Below are positions 25,379-34,460 of a stretch of DNA of 64,000 nt, piece by piece. Origin of the DNA: Desulfovibrio aminophilus (lineage in GTDB: Bacteria > Desulfobacterota > Desulfovibrionia > Desulfovibrionales > Desulfovibrionaceae); the NCBI RefSeq assembly GCF_023660105.1, contig NZ_JAMHGA010000028.1, positions 62,001 to 126,000 of the forward strand, read 5' to 3'. Numbering within the stretch: position 1 is the stretch's first letter; every line of letters begins with the position of its first letter. Below the pieces are notes generated by a model. The model did no database searches, was not told where the DNA came from, and saw nothing but the letters and a program-made list of their open reading frames with translations. The position numbers and the translations under genes were made by a program.

Positions 25379-27568
25379 ATGCCTCAATCCGCCGAAAATC
25401 TCGTCACCGACCTGCCCAGCCTGGAGGCCGTCCGCGCCGCCGGACTCGTGCCCCTGCGCCCCGTCACCCCGCCCACCCACGTCCGCAAGCGCAACGGCTC
25501 GGTGATTCCCTTCAACGCCGAGAAGATCGTCTCGGCCATCCGCCGCGCGGGCGCGGCCACCGGCGACTTCGCCGAGGACGAGGCCCGGCTGCTCACCGCC
25601 CAGGTGGTCAAGGTCCTCTCCCACCGCTACGCGGGCGGCACCCCGGACATCGAACGCATCCAGGACGCCGTGGAGCAGGCCCTCATCTCGGCCAACCATT
25701 TCCGGACCATGCGGTCGTACAGCGTCTACCGCGAACAGCGGGCCAAGCTGCGCCAGGACCAGAAGACCGTGGTGGACGTGGCCGCCTCGGTGAACGAATA
25801 CCTCGACCGCCAGGACTGGCGGGTGAACGCCAACGCCAACCAGGGCTATTCCCTGGGCGGGCTCATCCTGAACGTCTCCGGCAAGGTCACGGCCAACTAC
25901 TGGCTGAACCACGTCTATCCGCCCGAGGTGGGCCGGGCCCACCGCGAGGGCGACCTGCACATCCACGACCTGGACATGCTCTCCGGCTACTGCGCGGGCT
26001 GGTCCCTGCGCACCCTGCTCAACGAGGGACTCAACGGCGTGCCCGGCAAGGTCGAGGCCACCGCGCCCAAGCACCTCTCCAGCGCCGTGGGCCAGATCGT
26101 CAACTTCCTCGGCACGCTCCAGAACGAGTGGGCCGGGGCCCAGGCCTTCAGCTCCTTCGACACCTACATGGCCCCCTTCCTGCGCAAGGACAAGCTGCCC
26201 TACGACGACGTGCTCCAGTGCATCCAGGAGCTGATCTACAACCTGAACGTGCCCTCGCGCTGGGGCACCCAGACCCCGTTCACCAACCTGACCTTCGACT
26301 GGACCTGCCCGGACGACCTCAAGGACCAGCACCCGGTCATCGGCGGCAAGGAGATGCCCTTCACCTACGGCGAGCTCCAGCCCGAGATGGACATGATCAA
26401 CCGGGCCTACATCGAGGTCATGACCGCGGGCGACGCCAAGGGCCGGGTCTTCACCTTCCCCATCCCGACCTACAACATCACCAAGGACTTCCCCTGGGAC
26501 GGTCCCAACGTGGACCTGCTCTTCGAGATGACCGCCAAGTACGGCCTGCCGTACTTCCAGAACTTCGTGAACTCCGACCTGGAGCCGAACATGGTCCGCT
26601 CCATGTGCTGCCGCCTCCAGCTCGACCTGCGCGAGCTGCTCAAGCGCGGCAACGGCCTGTTCGGCAGCGCCGAGCAGACCGGCTCCCTGGGCGTGGTCAC
26701 GATCAACTGCGCGCGCCTGGGCTACCTGCACAGGGGCGACCGCGTGGGCCTCTACGCCGCCCTGGACGCCCTCCTGGAGACCTCCCGCGTGAGCCTGGAG
26801 ATCAAGCGCAAGGAGATCCAGCGCCGCATGGACGCCGGGCTCTTCCCCTACACCAAGCGCTACCTCGGCTCCCTGCGCAACCACTTCTCCACCATCGGAC
26901 TCAACGGCGTGAACGAGATGATCCGCAACTTCACCGGCGGCGCCGAGGACATCACCAGCGAGGCGGGCTACGAGATGGCCGTGCGCTTCCTGGACCACGT
27001 GCGGGAGCGGATCACCGCCTTCCAGGAGGAGACCGGGCACCTCTTCAACCTGGAGGCCACCCCGGCCGAGGGCACCACCTACCGCTTCGCCAAGGAGGAC
27101 CGCCGCCGCTACCCGGACATCCTCCAGGCCGGGACCGATGACCAGCCCTACTACACCAACTCCAGCCAGCTGCCCGTGGGCTTCACCGACGACCCCTTCG
27201 AGGCCCTGGCCCGCCAGGAGACGCTCCAGCGCAAGTACACCGGCGGCACGGTGCTGCACCTCTACATGGGCGAGCGGGTCTCCAGCGCGGCGGCCTGCAA
27301 GGCCCTGGTGCGCAAGTCCCTGTCGCGCTTCGCCCTGCCCTACATCACCATCACGCCGACCTTCTCCATCTGCCCGTCCCACGGCTACCTGGACGGCGAG
27401 CACCAGACCTGCCCCACCTGCGCCGAGGTTGGGACCGAGCAGCCCTGCGAGATCTGGACCCGGGTCATGGGCTACTACCGACCCCGCTCGGCCTTCAACA
27501 TCGGCAAGAAGGGCGAGTACGACGAGCGGGTCTGCTTCAACGAGCCCGCCCACGAGGCCCTGGCGTGA
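25379..27568 (+). CDS. nrdD: Anaerobic (class III) ribonucleoside-triphosphate reductase
   Basis: A 729-residue glycyl-radical enzyme that reduces ribonucleotides to deoxyribonucleotides without oxygen. An N-terminal ATP-cone (HVRKRNGSVIPFNAEKIV, about residues 35-120) gives allosteric control. The large barrel follows, then a C-terminal zinc site (CPSHGYLDG then CPTC) and the glycyl-radical loop RVMGYYRP near residue 702. The start at 25379 follows GGAG and leaves the riboswitch untranslated. The stop codon overlaps the GTG of nrdG. Confidence 0.95.
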   Translation: MPQSAENLVTDLPSLEAVRAAGLVPLRPVTPPTHVRKRNGSVIPFNAEKIVSAIRRAGAATGDFAEDEARLLTAQVVKVLSHRYAGGTPDIERIQDAVEQALISANHFRTMRSYSVYREQRAKLRQDQKTVVDVAASVNEYLDRQDWRVNANANQGYSLGGLILNVSGKVTANYWLNHVYPPEVGRAHREGDLHIHDLDMLSGYCAGWSLRTLLNEGLNGVPGKVEATAPKHLSSAVGQIVNFLGTLQNEWAGAQAFSSFDTYMAPFLRKDKLPYDDVLQCIQELIYNLNVPSRWGTQTPFTNLTFDWTCPDDLKDQHPVIGGKEMPFTYGELQPEMDMINRAYIEVMTAGDAKGRVFTFPIPTYNITKDFPWDGPNVDLLFEMTAKYGLPYFQNFVNSDLEPNMVRSMCCRLQLDLRELLKRGNGLFGSAEQTGSLGVVTINCARLGYLHRGDRVGLYAALDALLETSRVSLEIKRKEIQRRMDAGLFPYTKRYLGSLRNHFSTIGLNGVNEMIRNFTGGAEDITSEAGYEMAVRFLDHVRERITAFQEETGHLFNLEATPAEGTTYRFAKEDRRRYPDILQAGTDDQPYYTNSSQLPVGFTDDPFEALARQETLQRKYTGGTVLHLYMGERVSSAAACKALVRKSLSRFALPYITITPTFSICPSHGYLDGEHQTCPTCAEVGTEQPCEIWTRVMGYYRPRSAFNIGKKGEYDERVCFNEPAHEALA

Positions 27569-28287
27569 GCCCCGCCCCGGCGGCCGCGCTGACGGTGGCC
27601 GGGGTCACGCCGCTCAGCAGCGTGGACTATCCCGGCGGCGTGCTCGCCGCCGTGGTCTTCCTGCGCGGCTGTTCCTGGCGCTGCCCCTACTGCCAGAACG
27701 CGGGCCTGCGCGACGCGGGTCTGCGCGACCCCGGCGACACGACCTGGGCCGAGGTGACCGACTGGCTGAAAACCCGGCGCGGGTTGCTGGACGCGGTGGT
27801 CTTCACCGGCGGCGAGCCCCTGCTCTGGCCCGGCCTGGAGCAGGCGGCCCGCGCCGCGCGGGCGCTGGGCTTCAAGGTCGGCCTGCACACCTCGGGCATG
27901 GCCCCGGCGGCCCTGGAGCGCGTCCTGCCCCTGCTCGACTGGGTGGGGCTGGACCTGAAGGCCCCGCGCGCGGCCTATGCCCGCGTCACGGGCCAGGACG
28001 GCAGCGCGGACGCGGCCTGGAAGGGCCTCGGCCTGCTGCGCCGGAGCCCGGTGGCCCTGGAACTGCGCACCACCTGGCACCCGGACGTGCTCTCGGAAGA
28101 CGAACTCCTGGACCTGGCCCGCGAACTGGCGGCCCTGGAGACCGGCGACTGGGTCATCCAGGCCTTCCAGCCGCAGGGCTGCGAGGACGAGGCCCTGGCG
28201 GCCCCGGGCCGGGTGCGGCTGCCGGAGGGGCTGCTGGACCGCCTGCGGGGGGTGCTGCCGGGGTTCACGGTCGGGGTGAGGGAGTAA
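27565..28287 (+). CDS. nrdG: Anaerobic ribonucleotide reductase activating protein
   Basis: A 240-residue radical SAM enzyme that generates the glycyl radical on NrdD. The iron-sulfur motif is CSWRCPYC, followed by the FTGGEPLLWP glycine-rich SAM segment. It begins with GTG within the nrdD stop codon, so both are produced together under the same riboswitch. It is of the longer NrdG2-like type rather than the 154-residue E. coli form. Confidence 0.93.
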   Translation: MSPAPAAALTVAGVTPLSSVDYPGGVLAAVVFLRGCSWRCPYCQNAGLRDAGLRDPGDTTWAEVTDWLKTRRGLLDAVVFTGGEPLLWPGLEQAARAARALGFKVGLHTSGMAPAALERVLPLLDWVGLDLKAPRAAYARVTGQDGSADAAWKGLGLLRRSPVALELRTTWHPDVLSEDELLDLARELAALETGDWVIQAFQPQGCEDEALAAPGRVRLPEGLLDRLRGVLPGFTVGVRE

Positions 28288-28315
28288 TTTCGGCCGACAG
28301 ATGGAGGCTTCACCA

Positions 28316-29188
28316 ATGGATGTAGACCTCGACTTTCGCGCCGACTTCAAAGATTATTTGCTCGCTCAATTCACCAAGCAAGGATATCAAATACCCCAAG
28401 AGAAACCATTGCAGGAAATTGCCTATCTTTATTTCAATTTTCAAAGGCGAAGTATCCCCCTTTGTCCGCGTGCCATCCTCGAATCTTCGGAATTCCACTG
28501 CCCCAGTGAACATGCGGTGGGGTATCTGGCTTTGAAAGAAAAACTAATCACGGGTCAGAATGCAAATCCTTACCTAAGCAAACGGTTGCGAGATGTACAC
28601 TATAACGATCCGCTGTTAAACGATTGGGGCATTCACCATTTCCACCTTGGAACTGATCTAGACCAATCTGGGTTTGTAGAGAGAACAAAGAAACTCCTTT
28701 TTGCATTTGTAACGAACCATAAAGTTTATTGTATAAATATATACGATCATTTGTCGTGGTGCAACAAAGATATTATGAATGTTTTATATAATAATTGGCC
28801 TGATTTATTTGAGCATAAAATAATAAAAGGGATCTCGCCTAGTGTTTTTGACGACGATGAATACATATCAACATTCAGAAAAAGCGGAATAATGTCACCA
28901 ATACGCTTTGGAAACAGCATGTATGCTCCGCTAGGGGGAGGGCTCACAACGGCAAAGACATCAGTGCGCGCGACATTGTACGCCAATAGATATATCAGTG
29001 TGATTAAAAATTTTGAAAAATTTATTAAGGATAACATTGATTATATTAGTAATAAAATACTAGAATCTGGACTTACTCTATCCGCACCACTAAAATTTGT
29101 TCTCTATATTAACCATATTGGCTTTTTTGCACATGAACTTGGATCGAATGTCGCTTTCAGACTCTGCAACCATGAGGACATCAAGTAA
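28316..29188 (+). CDS. AT-rich orphan protein of unknown function
   Basis: A 290-residue protein that I do not recognise. It has no signal peptide or membrane helix. A segment with LNDWGIHHFHLGT near residue 105 carries clustered histidines that could bind metal or form an active site. The N-terminal half is mixed, the C-terminal half mostly helical with many Asn, Ile and Lys residues. The start at 28316 is set by GGAGG eight bases upstream; an in-frame ATG at 28301 overlaps that site. The gene is much richer in AT than nrdG upstream and dsrP downstream, and is followed by its own terminator, so it is likely acquired. The sequence suggests a stand-alone accessory or defence gene, but that is inference. 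Confidence 0.75.
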   Translation: MDVDLDFRADFKDYLLAQFTKQGYQIPQEKPLQEIAYLYFNFQRRSIPLCPRAILESSEFHCPSEHAVGYLALKEKLITGQNANPYLSKRLRDVHYNDPLLNDWGIHHFHLGTDLDQSGFVERTKKLLFAFVTNHKVYCINIYDHLSWCNKDIMNVLYNNWPDLFEHKIIKGISPSVFDDDEYISTFRKSGIMSPIRFGNSMYAPLGGGLTTAKTSVRATLYANRYISVIKNFEKFIKDNIDYISNKILESGLTLSAPLKFVLYINHIGFFAHELGSNVAFRLCNHEDIK

Positions 29189-29238
29189 CGCAATATGTCT
29201 TTGCGATATAAGTTGCCTCTAATTTCATGCCGCAACGA

Positions 29239-29270
29239 AAAAGGCCCGCTCCTCTCGGAGCGGGCCTTTT
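29239..29270. terminator. Bidirectional terminator between the orphan gene and dsrP
   Basis: AAAAGGCCCGCTCC (29239-29252) and its complement (29257-29270) form a 14-bp stem with a TCTC loop. It is flanked by A and T runs and so works for the two convergent transcripts. Confidence 0.9.
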
Positions 29271-29296
29271 CATTTCAGGCGTCGGGGTCGGGGCGG

Positions 29297-30523
29297 CTAG
29301 GCGGCCTCGGCCTCGCCGGCGCACTTGCAGCCGTCCTCGGAGGAGCAGCCGCAGGGCAGCTTCTGGGCCACGCCCATCTCGGCCTTCACGTCCGTGGCGA
29401 TCTTGAACAGGATCGTGACCACGAGCGCGCCGGTGGCGTAGACCATGAGCGAGACCATCAGCTCCGGGCCGGTGGGCCAGTAGGGCGAGATCTGCTCGAA
29501 GGGGTTGGGGTTGAAGCCGCCGATCAACAGGCCCAGGCCCTTGTCGATCCAGGTGGCGACCACCAGGATGGCCAGGGAGAACGGCAGCAGCTTGTGGTTG
29601 TCGCGCAGCTGCGGCGGAACGAGCAGCGCCAGGCTGGCCACCGCCAGGATCGCGAAGGTCCACATCCAGGGCACCAGCTCGGTGTGTCCATGCGCGCCCA
29701 CGAAGAGATAGGCGATGGAGTGCATGTGGCCCGGGATGTTGGAGTAGAAGGCCGTGAACACTTCCAGCAGGAAGAAGAAGATGTTCACGCACATGGCGTA
29801 GGTGATGATCTTGGCCAGGGTCTTGATGCCGTCCTTGGGCATCTTGAAGGTGGTGACCCGCTCCGTGATGAGCATGACCAGCATGAGGATCGCCGGTCCG
29901 GAGCAGAAGGCCGAGGCCAGGAAGCGGGCGGCCAGGATGGCGGTGAGCCAGTAGTGGCGGCCCGGAAGGCCCTGGTACAGGAAGGCCGTCACCGTGTGGA
30001 TCGAGAAGGCCCAGATGATGGAGACGTAGACCACGGGCTTGAGCCACGAGGGATGGGGCAGACGCAGGCGGTCGGTCTCCAGGCTGACCCAGCCGGCCAC
30101 GATGTTCAGGAGCAGGTAGCCGTTGAGCACGACCATGTCCCAGAACAGGATGGAGTTCGGCGTGGGGTGCAGGAGCACGTTCAGCATGCGCTGCGGCTGG
30201 CCGATGTCCACCACGATGAAGCCCAGGCACATGACCACGGCGCCGATGGCCATGAACTCGCCGAAGATCACCATGTGCTTGAATTTCTTGTAGTGGTGGA
30301 AGTAGTACGGCAGCACGATCATGACGCCCGAGGCGGCGAGGCCGACGAGGTAGGTGAACTGGGCGATGTAGAATCCCCAGGACACGTCGCGGCTCATGCC
30401 GGTGATCTTCAGGCCGTTGACCAACTGATAGATGTAGGCCGTGCCGCAACCGGCGATGATCACCAGCAGCAGCGCCAGCCAGCCGTAGTATCTGGGGCTC
30501 CCCTTGAGTGCACGTTCGAGCAT
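29297..30523 (-). CDS. dsrP: Sulfite-reduction complex membrane subunit DsrP (NrfD-like)
   Basis: A 408-residue integral membrane protein with about ten helices, of the NrfD/HybB family. It passes electrons between the quinone pool and the periplasmic partners DsrJ and DsrO in the DsrMKJOP complex. The C-terminus ends in a Cys-rich tail (LPCGCSSEDGCKC). It is the last gene of the operon, 16 bases after dsrO, and ends at a strong terminator. Confidence 0.93.
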   Translation of the reverse strand: MLERALKGSPRYYGWLALLLVIIAGCGTAYIYQLVNGLKITGMSRDVSWGFYIAQFTYLVGLAASGVMIVLPYYFHHYKKFKHMVIFGEFMAIGAVVMCLGFIVVDIGQPQRMLNVLLHPTPNSILFWDMVVLNGYLLLNIVAGWVSLETDRLRLPHPSWLKPVVYVSIIWAFSIHTVTAFLYQGLPGRHYWLTAILAARFLASAFCSGPAILMLVMLITERVTTFKMPKDGIKTLAKIITYAMCVNIFFFLLEVFTAFYSNIPGHMHSIAYLFVGAHGHTELVPWMWTFAILAVASLALLVPPQLRDNHKLLPFSLAILVVATWIDKGLGLLIGGFNPNPFEQISPYWPTGPELMVSLMVYATGALVVTILFKIATDVKAEMGVAQKLPCGCSSEDGCKCAGEAEAA

Positions 30524-30539
30524 GGTTGGTCCCCCTACC

Positions 30540-31313
30540 CTAAATGATGTAGTACACGCTCGGCTCGGTGCCGAGGGACGGTTTGCGGCGGATGGTGTAG
30601 TTCTCCCGGAGCGCCTTGCGGGCCGGGGAGTTCTCGTCGGACAGGTCGCCGAAGTGGACGGCCCCGTTCGAGGCCTCGACGCAGGCGGGCAGCTTGCCCA
30701 CTTCCAGGCGCTCGACGCAGAACGTGCACTTCTCGACCACGCCGCGCATGCGCGTGGGGTATTCCTTGTTCAGCTTCGTCAGGTCCAGGTGCTCCCTGGG
30801 CTCGCCGAAGTTGAAGCTGCGCGCGCCGAAGGGGCAGCCCGCCATGCAGTAGCGGCAGCCGATGCAGCGGTGGTAGTCCATGGTCACGATGCCGTCGGGC
30901 CGCTTGAAGGTGGCCTTGGTGGGGCAGACCCGGACGCAGGGCGGGTTCTCGCAGTGGTTGCACAGAAGCATGACGCGCCGGTGCTCCACCTCGGGGCTCT
31001 GATACTTGTTGGGGAAGTCCGGGAAGGCTTCCTCCATGGAGGCGGACCAGAGCCACTTCACGTTCTGCTTGTTCGGCACGTCGGGCACGTTGTGCAGGGC
31101 GTGGCAGGCCGCGGCCAGGGGAGCGATGGCCTCGTCCGTGTTCAGCTTGCGGGTGTCGATGACCATGGCCCACTGCGTGGCGTGCAGGGTCTCCTTGTTG
31201 GGCTTGACCGGAGAGCCGCCGCCCGAGGAGGCGAGCACGCCGGAGGCGCCAGCGCACAGCCCCACCGCGGTCAGACCCGCGAACTTGAGGAAGTGTCTTC
31301 TGCTCTGGTTCAT
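30540..31313 (-). CDS. dsrO: Periplasmic ferredoxin-like subunit DsrO
   Basis: A 257-residue protein exported by the Tat system: the N-terminus MNQSRRHFLKFAGL carries the twin-arginine motif, followed by a hydrophobic stretch. Several Cys clusters for 4Fe-4S centres are visible, including CNHCENPPCVRVCP and CIGCRYCMAGCP. The start at 31313 overlaps the dsrJ stop codon (ATGA); reading further upstream in this frame would remove the Tat signal from the N-terminus. It works with DsrP and DsrJ on the periplasmic face. Confidence 0.94.
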   Translation of the reverse strand: MNQSRRHFLKFAGLTAVGLCAGASGVLASSGGGSPVKPNKETLHATQWAMVIDTRKLNTDEAIAPLAAACHALHNVPDVPNKQNVKWLWSASMEEAFPDFPNKYQSPEVEHRRVMLLCNHCENPPCVRVCPTKATFKRPDGIVTMDYHRCIGCRYCMAGCPFGARSFNFGEPREHLDLTKLNKEYPTRMRGVVEKCTFCVERLEVGKLPACVEASNGAVHFGDLSDENSPARKALRENYTIRRKPSLGTEPSVYYII

Positions 31314-31699
31314 TTCTTCAACCCCTCCGGCTGAGTATGGCAGTCCCAGCAGTAGGGGGAGACCGCCTGATCGTTGTGGCACTTGTCGCAGAACTCGGCC
31401 TTGTTGTCGTGGCACTTCATGCAGGTGTTCTGCAGGCTGATGGTGAATTCCTTGCCCTTGGCGTTCACGTAGGTGCGCTTGCCGTCACGCAGGGCCCAGT
31501 CGCGCCACTGGTTGAGCAGCTCCATGTGCTCCTTGCGCATGAACTCCTTGGACTCGATGCATTCCTTTTCCTTGGCCGGCAGCTTCACCTGGGGCTGGGT
31601 GTAGGCCTTGACGCCGGCGTTGAACCAGAGGGGGATGGTGACCAGGCCCAGGAAGACGACCAGGCCGGCCAGGATGCTCCCGCCGTTGTACAGTTTCAT
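31310..31699 (-). CDS. dsrJ: Triheme cytochrome c subunit DsrJ
   Basis: A 129-residue periplasmic cytochrome with an uncleaved signal/anchor (residues 8-28) and three heme c sites (CMKCH, CDKCH, CWDCH). It links the periplasmic side to the membrane subunits DsrM and DsrP. It begins one base after the dsrK stop and overlaps dsrO by four bases. Confidence 0.95.
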   Translation of the reverse strand: MKLYNGGSILAGLVVFLGLVTIPLWFNAGVKAYTQPQVKLPAKEKECIESKEFMRKEHMELLNQWRDWALRDGKRTYVNAKGKEFTISLQNTCMKCHDNKAEFCDKCHNDQAVSPYCWDCHTQPEGLKK

Positions 31700-33346
31700 T
31701 TATTCCTCCTCCTGGGCAAACAGTTCCTCGAATTCCTCCTGGCGGAGGTTCATGGTCCGCTCGCTCTCGCCGTCCAGGATGAGGGCGTTGGCCACCATCT
31801 CATGCAGGCCGGAGATGCGCACGCCCGGGGCCCAGTAGTCGGCCAGGGGGATCAGGGTGGCGCGGTCGATGGCGCAGACGCAGGCCATGGTGTTCACCCC
31901 GTGCTTCTCCTGCACGTAGCGCAGCGCGTTGCCTCTCGGCAGGCCGCCGCGCAGGCGGATTTCCATGATCTCGTCGGTGTTCAGGCCCGAACCGCCCGCG
32001 CAGCAGAAGGTCTGCTCGCGGATGGTGTTCTCGGGCATCTCGTAGAAGTGGTTGCAGACGTTCTTCAGCACGTAGCGGGGCTCGTCCAGCATGCCCATGG
32101 CCCGGGCCGGGTTGCAGGAGTCGTGGAAGGTGGCCCGGATGTAGTCGTTGCGCGTCTTGTCCAGGTTCAGCTTGCCGTGCTTGATGAGGTCGGCGGTGAA
32201 CTCGGCGATGTGCACCATCTTGGTCTGCTTGGCGTTGTTGAACACCGTGCCGGTGATCGGGTTCACCGGGGTGCGCATCTGGGGGCCCTGCAGGTAGCCG
32301 TTCATGGTGTCCATGTACTGGTTGATCACGCGCCACATGTGGCCGCACTCGCCGCCGAGGATCCACTTGGCGCCCAGGCGGTTGGCCTCGGCGTACATCT
32401 TGGCGTTGAGCTTCTTCATCATGTCGGCGCTGGTGAACAGGCCGAAGTTGCCGCCCTCGGAGGCGTACGTGCTCATGGTGAAGTCGAGCCCGATGGCGTC
32501 GAAGAGCATCAGGTAGCCCATGAAGGTGTAGATGCCCGGGTCGGCGAACACGTCGCCCGAGGGGGTGATGAAGATGACCTCATGACCCTTCTCGTTCAGC
32601 GGGCACTTCACGCGCTTGCCGGTGATGGTCTCGATGTCGTCGAGCATGAAGTCGACGATGTCCTTGAAGGCGTGGGGCTGGATGCCGAGGTGGTTGCCGG
32701 TGCGGTTGCAGTTGGCCACCGGCTCCATGATCCAGTTGATGTTGATGCCGCAAAGGTGCAGGAGCTCGCGGGCCATCATGGTCACTTCCGCCGTGTCGAT
32801 GCCGTAGGGGCAGAAGAGCGAGCAGCGGCGGCACTCGGTGCACTGATAGAAGTAGAGGAACCACTCCTTGAGCACGTCCTCTTCCATGACCCGGGCGCCG
32901 GTGAGCTTGCCGAGGATCTTGCCCGCCAGGGTGAAGTCCTTGCGGTAGACCGAGCGCATCAGCTCCGCGCGCAGCACGGGCATGTTCTTCGGGTCGCCGG
33001 AGCCGATGAAGAAGTGGCACTTGTCGGCGCAGGCGCCGCAGCGCACGCAGACGTCCATGAAGACCTTCAGGGAGCGGTACTTGTTCAGGCGCTCCTTGAA
33101 GCCCTCGTGGACGATCTCCTTCCAGTTGGAGGGCAGCTTCCAGTCCACGTCGCCGGGGCTCCATTCGCGCGGATTGGCGAAGTTGCCCGGCATCTCGTGC
33201 ATGAGATACTCGATCTTCTCGGGCTTGCCCGGGTAGGCCCAGCGGCCATCGGCGAAGTTGTTGGGCGTGGACATCCAGTCCGTGCGCGGCGGCGTGTAGT
33301 CGATGCTCTGCAACAACTCAATCGGTTTCTTGGAGAACTTGGCCAT
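31700..33346 (-). CDS. dsrK: HdrD-like catalytic subunit DsrK
   Basis: A 548-residue cytoplasmic iron-sulfur protein of the heterodisulfide-reductase D family. Two ferredoxin-type clusters (CVRCGACADKC and CTECRRCSLFCP) are followed by two cysteine-rich CCG-type domains, one with ECGHMWR and one with TFCCAGGSGLN, which hold the special catalytic cluster. It is thought to reduce the DsrC trisulfide produced by sulfite reductase, using menaquinol electrons delivered by DsrM. Confidence 0.96.
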   Translation of the reverse strand: MAKFSKKPIELLQSIDYTPPRTDWMSTPNNFADGRWAYPGKPEKIEYLMHEMPGNFANPREWSPGDVDWKLPSNWKEIVHEGFKERLNKYRSLKVFMDVCVRCGACADKCHFFIGSGDPKNMPVLRAELMRSVYRKDFTLAGKILGKLTGARVMEEDVLKEWFLYFYQCTECRRCSLFCPYGIDTAEVTMMARELLHLCGININWIMEPVANCNRTGNHLGIQPHAFKDIVDFMLDDIETITGKRVKCPLNEKGHEVIFITPSGDVFADPGIYTFMGYLMLFDAIGLDFTMSTYASEGGNFGLFTSADMMKKLNAKMYAEANRLGAKWILGGECGHMWRVINQYMDTMNGYLQGPQMRTPVNPITGTVFNNAKQTKMVHIAEFTADLIKHGKLNLDKTRNDYIRATFHDSCNPARAMGMLDEPRYVLKNVCNHFYEMPENTIREQTFCCAGGSGLNTDEIMEIRLRGGLPRGNALRYVQEKHGVNTMACVCAIDRATLIPLADYWAPGVRISGLHEMVANALILDGESERTMNLRQEEFEELFAQEEE

Positions 33347-33378
33347 ATCGTTTCTCTCTCCAGGTGCTGTGTTGAGCT

Positions 33379-34413
33379 TTAAGCCTTGGCCTCTTCCTCG
33401 GCGCCCTCGGGCAGCTTCTCCAGGGGCAGTCCGGCCTCGTACATGGGCTCGCGGAAGTCGTCCTCGTAGTGCTCGTAGCTGTGCGGCATGATCCCCTTGT
33501 CGTTCCAGGGATTCTCATGGTGCTTCATGCGCGTGTCGTTGGGCAGGTTGCGCGTGGGCGAGAGGAAGACGCCGCCCAGGTGCATGAGCTTGGAGAAGGG
33601 GAAGTACGCCAGCAGCACGCTCACCAGGAAGAGGTGGACGAAGAAGCTGTTGTCGATGCCCGCCGGGACCTTGAACTGGAACTGCAGCGCGCTGACCACC
33701 AGCTCCTTGATGGCCATGACGTCCACCTTGGCGAAGTAGCGCATGTAGATGCCGGAGAGCGAGATGCCCAGGAGCAGGAACAGCGGGAAGAAGTCGTTGA
33801 CCAGGGAGATGTAGCGGATCTTCGCGTCGGCCAGGCGGCGGCCCAGGAGGAAGAGCAGGCCGACCAGGATCAGCACGTCGGACATGTACATCCGGGGCAC
33901 GCCGATCTGCATGATGCCGTCGCCGAACTCCAGCCACTCGATGGGCATGGGCACGCTGGCCAGAAAGAGGCGCATGTGCCGGGCCACGATGATGAAGAAG
34001 GAGTAGTGGAAGAAGATCGCGAACAGCCACAGCCATTTGGCCGAGGCGTAGGCCACCACGTTGTTCTTCACGTCCAGCTTCAGGGACGTGTTGCGGAACA
34101 GCGAGCGGAAGCAGAGCACCTCCAGGAGCATGCGCATGAACGTCTGCGGGCCCGTGGAGGGGTTGTCCCACTTGTTCTGCTTGAACAGCGTGGGGTCATA
34201 GGGTTCCTGCTGGCCGCCGGTGGTGGGGATGCGGAACGGCACCGGGCGTCGGGCCCAGCCATACACCTTGCAGACGAACCCCGCCACGAAGACGAGGAGC
34301 GCCGTCGAGGGGATGCAAATGCCGAAGAAGACGTTCAGCTTTGCCGCCCCGACCCCGATCAACGGGATCAGCACCAAGGCAAAGACGAAAACCAGCGAGT
34401 ACAATGCATTCAT
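33379..34413 (-). CDS. dsrM: Membrane cytochrome b subunit DsrM (NarI-like)
   Basis: A 344-residue membrane protein with about six helices; the central five resemble the diheme cytochrome b subunit NarI, with histidines in the helices. It takes electrons from menaquinol and feeds DsrK. The start is backed by a GGGAG ribosome site. It follows the RsbRD-type gene by 47 bases and precedes dsrK by 32. Confidence 0.94.
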   Translation of the reverse strand: MNALYSLVFVFALVLIPLIGVGAAKLNVFFGICIPSTALLVFVAGFVCKVYGWARRPVPFRIPTTGGQQEPYDPTLFKQNKWDNPSTGPQTFMRMLLEVLCFRSLFRNTSLKLDVKNNVVAYASAKWLWLFAIFFHYSFFIIVARHMRLFLASVPMPIEWLEFGDGIMQIGVPRMYMSDVLILVGLLFLLGRRLADAKIRYISLVNDFFPLFLLLGISLSGIYMRYFAKVDVMAIKELVVSALQFQFKVPAGIDNSFFVHLFLVSVLLAYFPFSKLMHLGGVFLSPTRNLPNDTRMKHHENPWNDKGIMPHSYEHYEDDFREPMYEAGLPLEKLPEGAEEEAKA

Positions 34414-34460
34414 CTCCCGTCACCTCGTTTGAGTGTTCGGCCCGCCCCGGGGCCCGCCAC

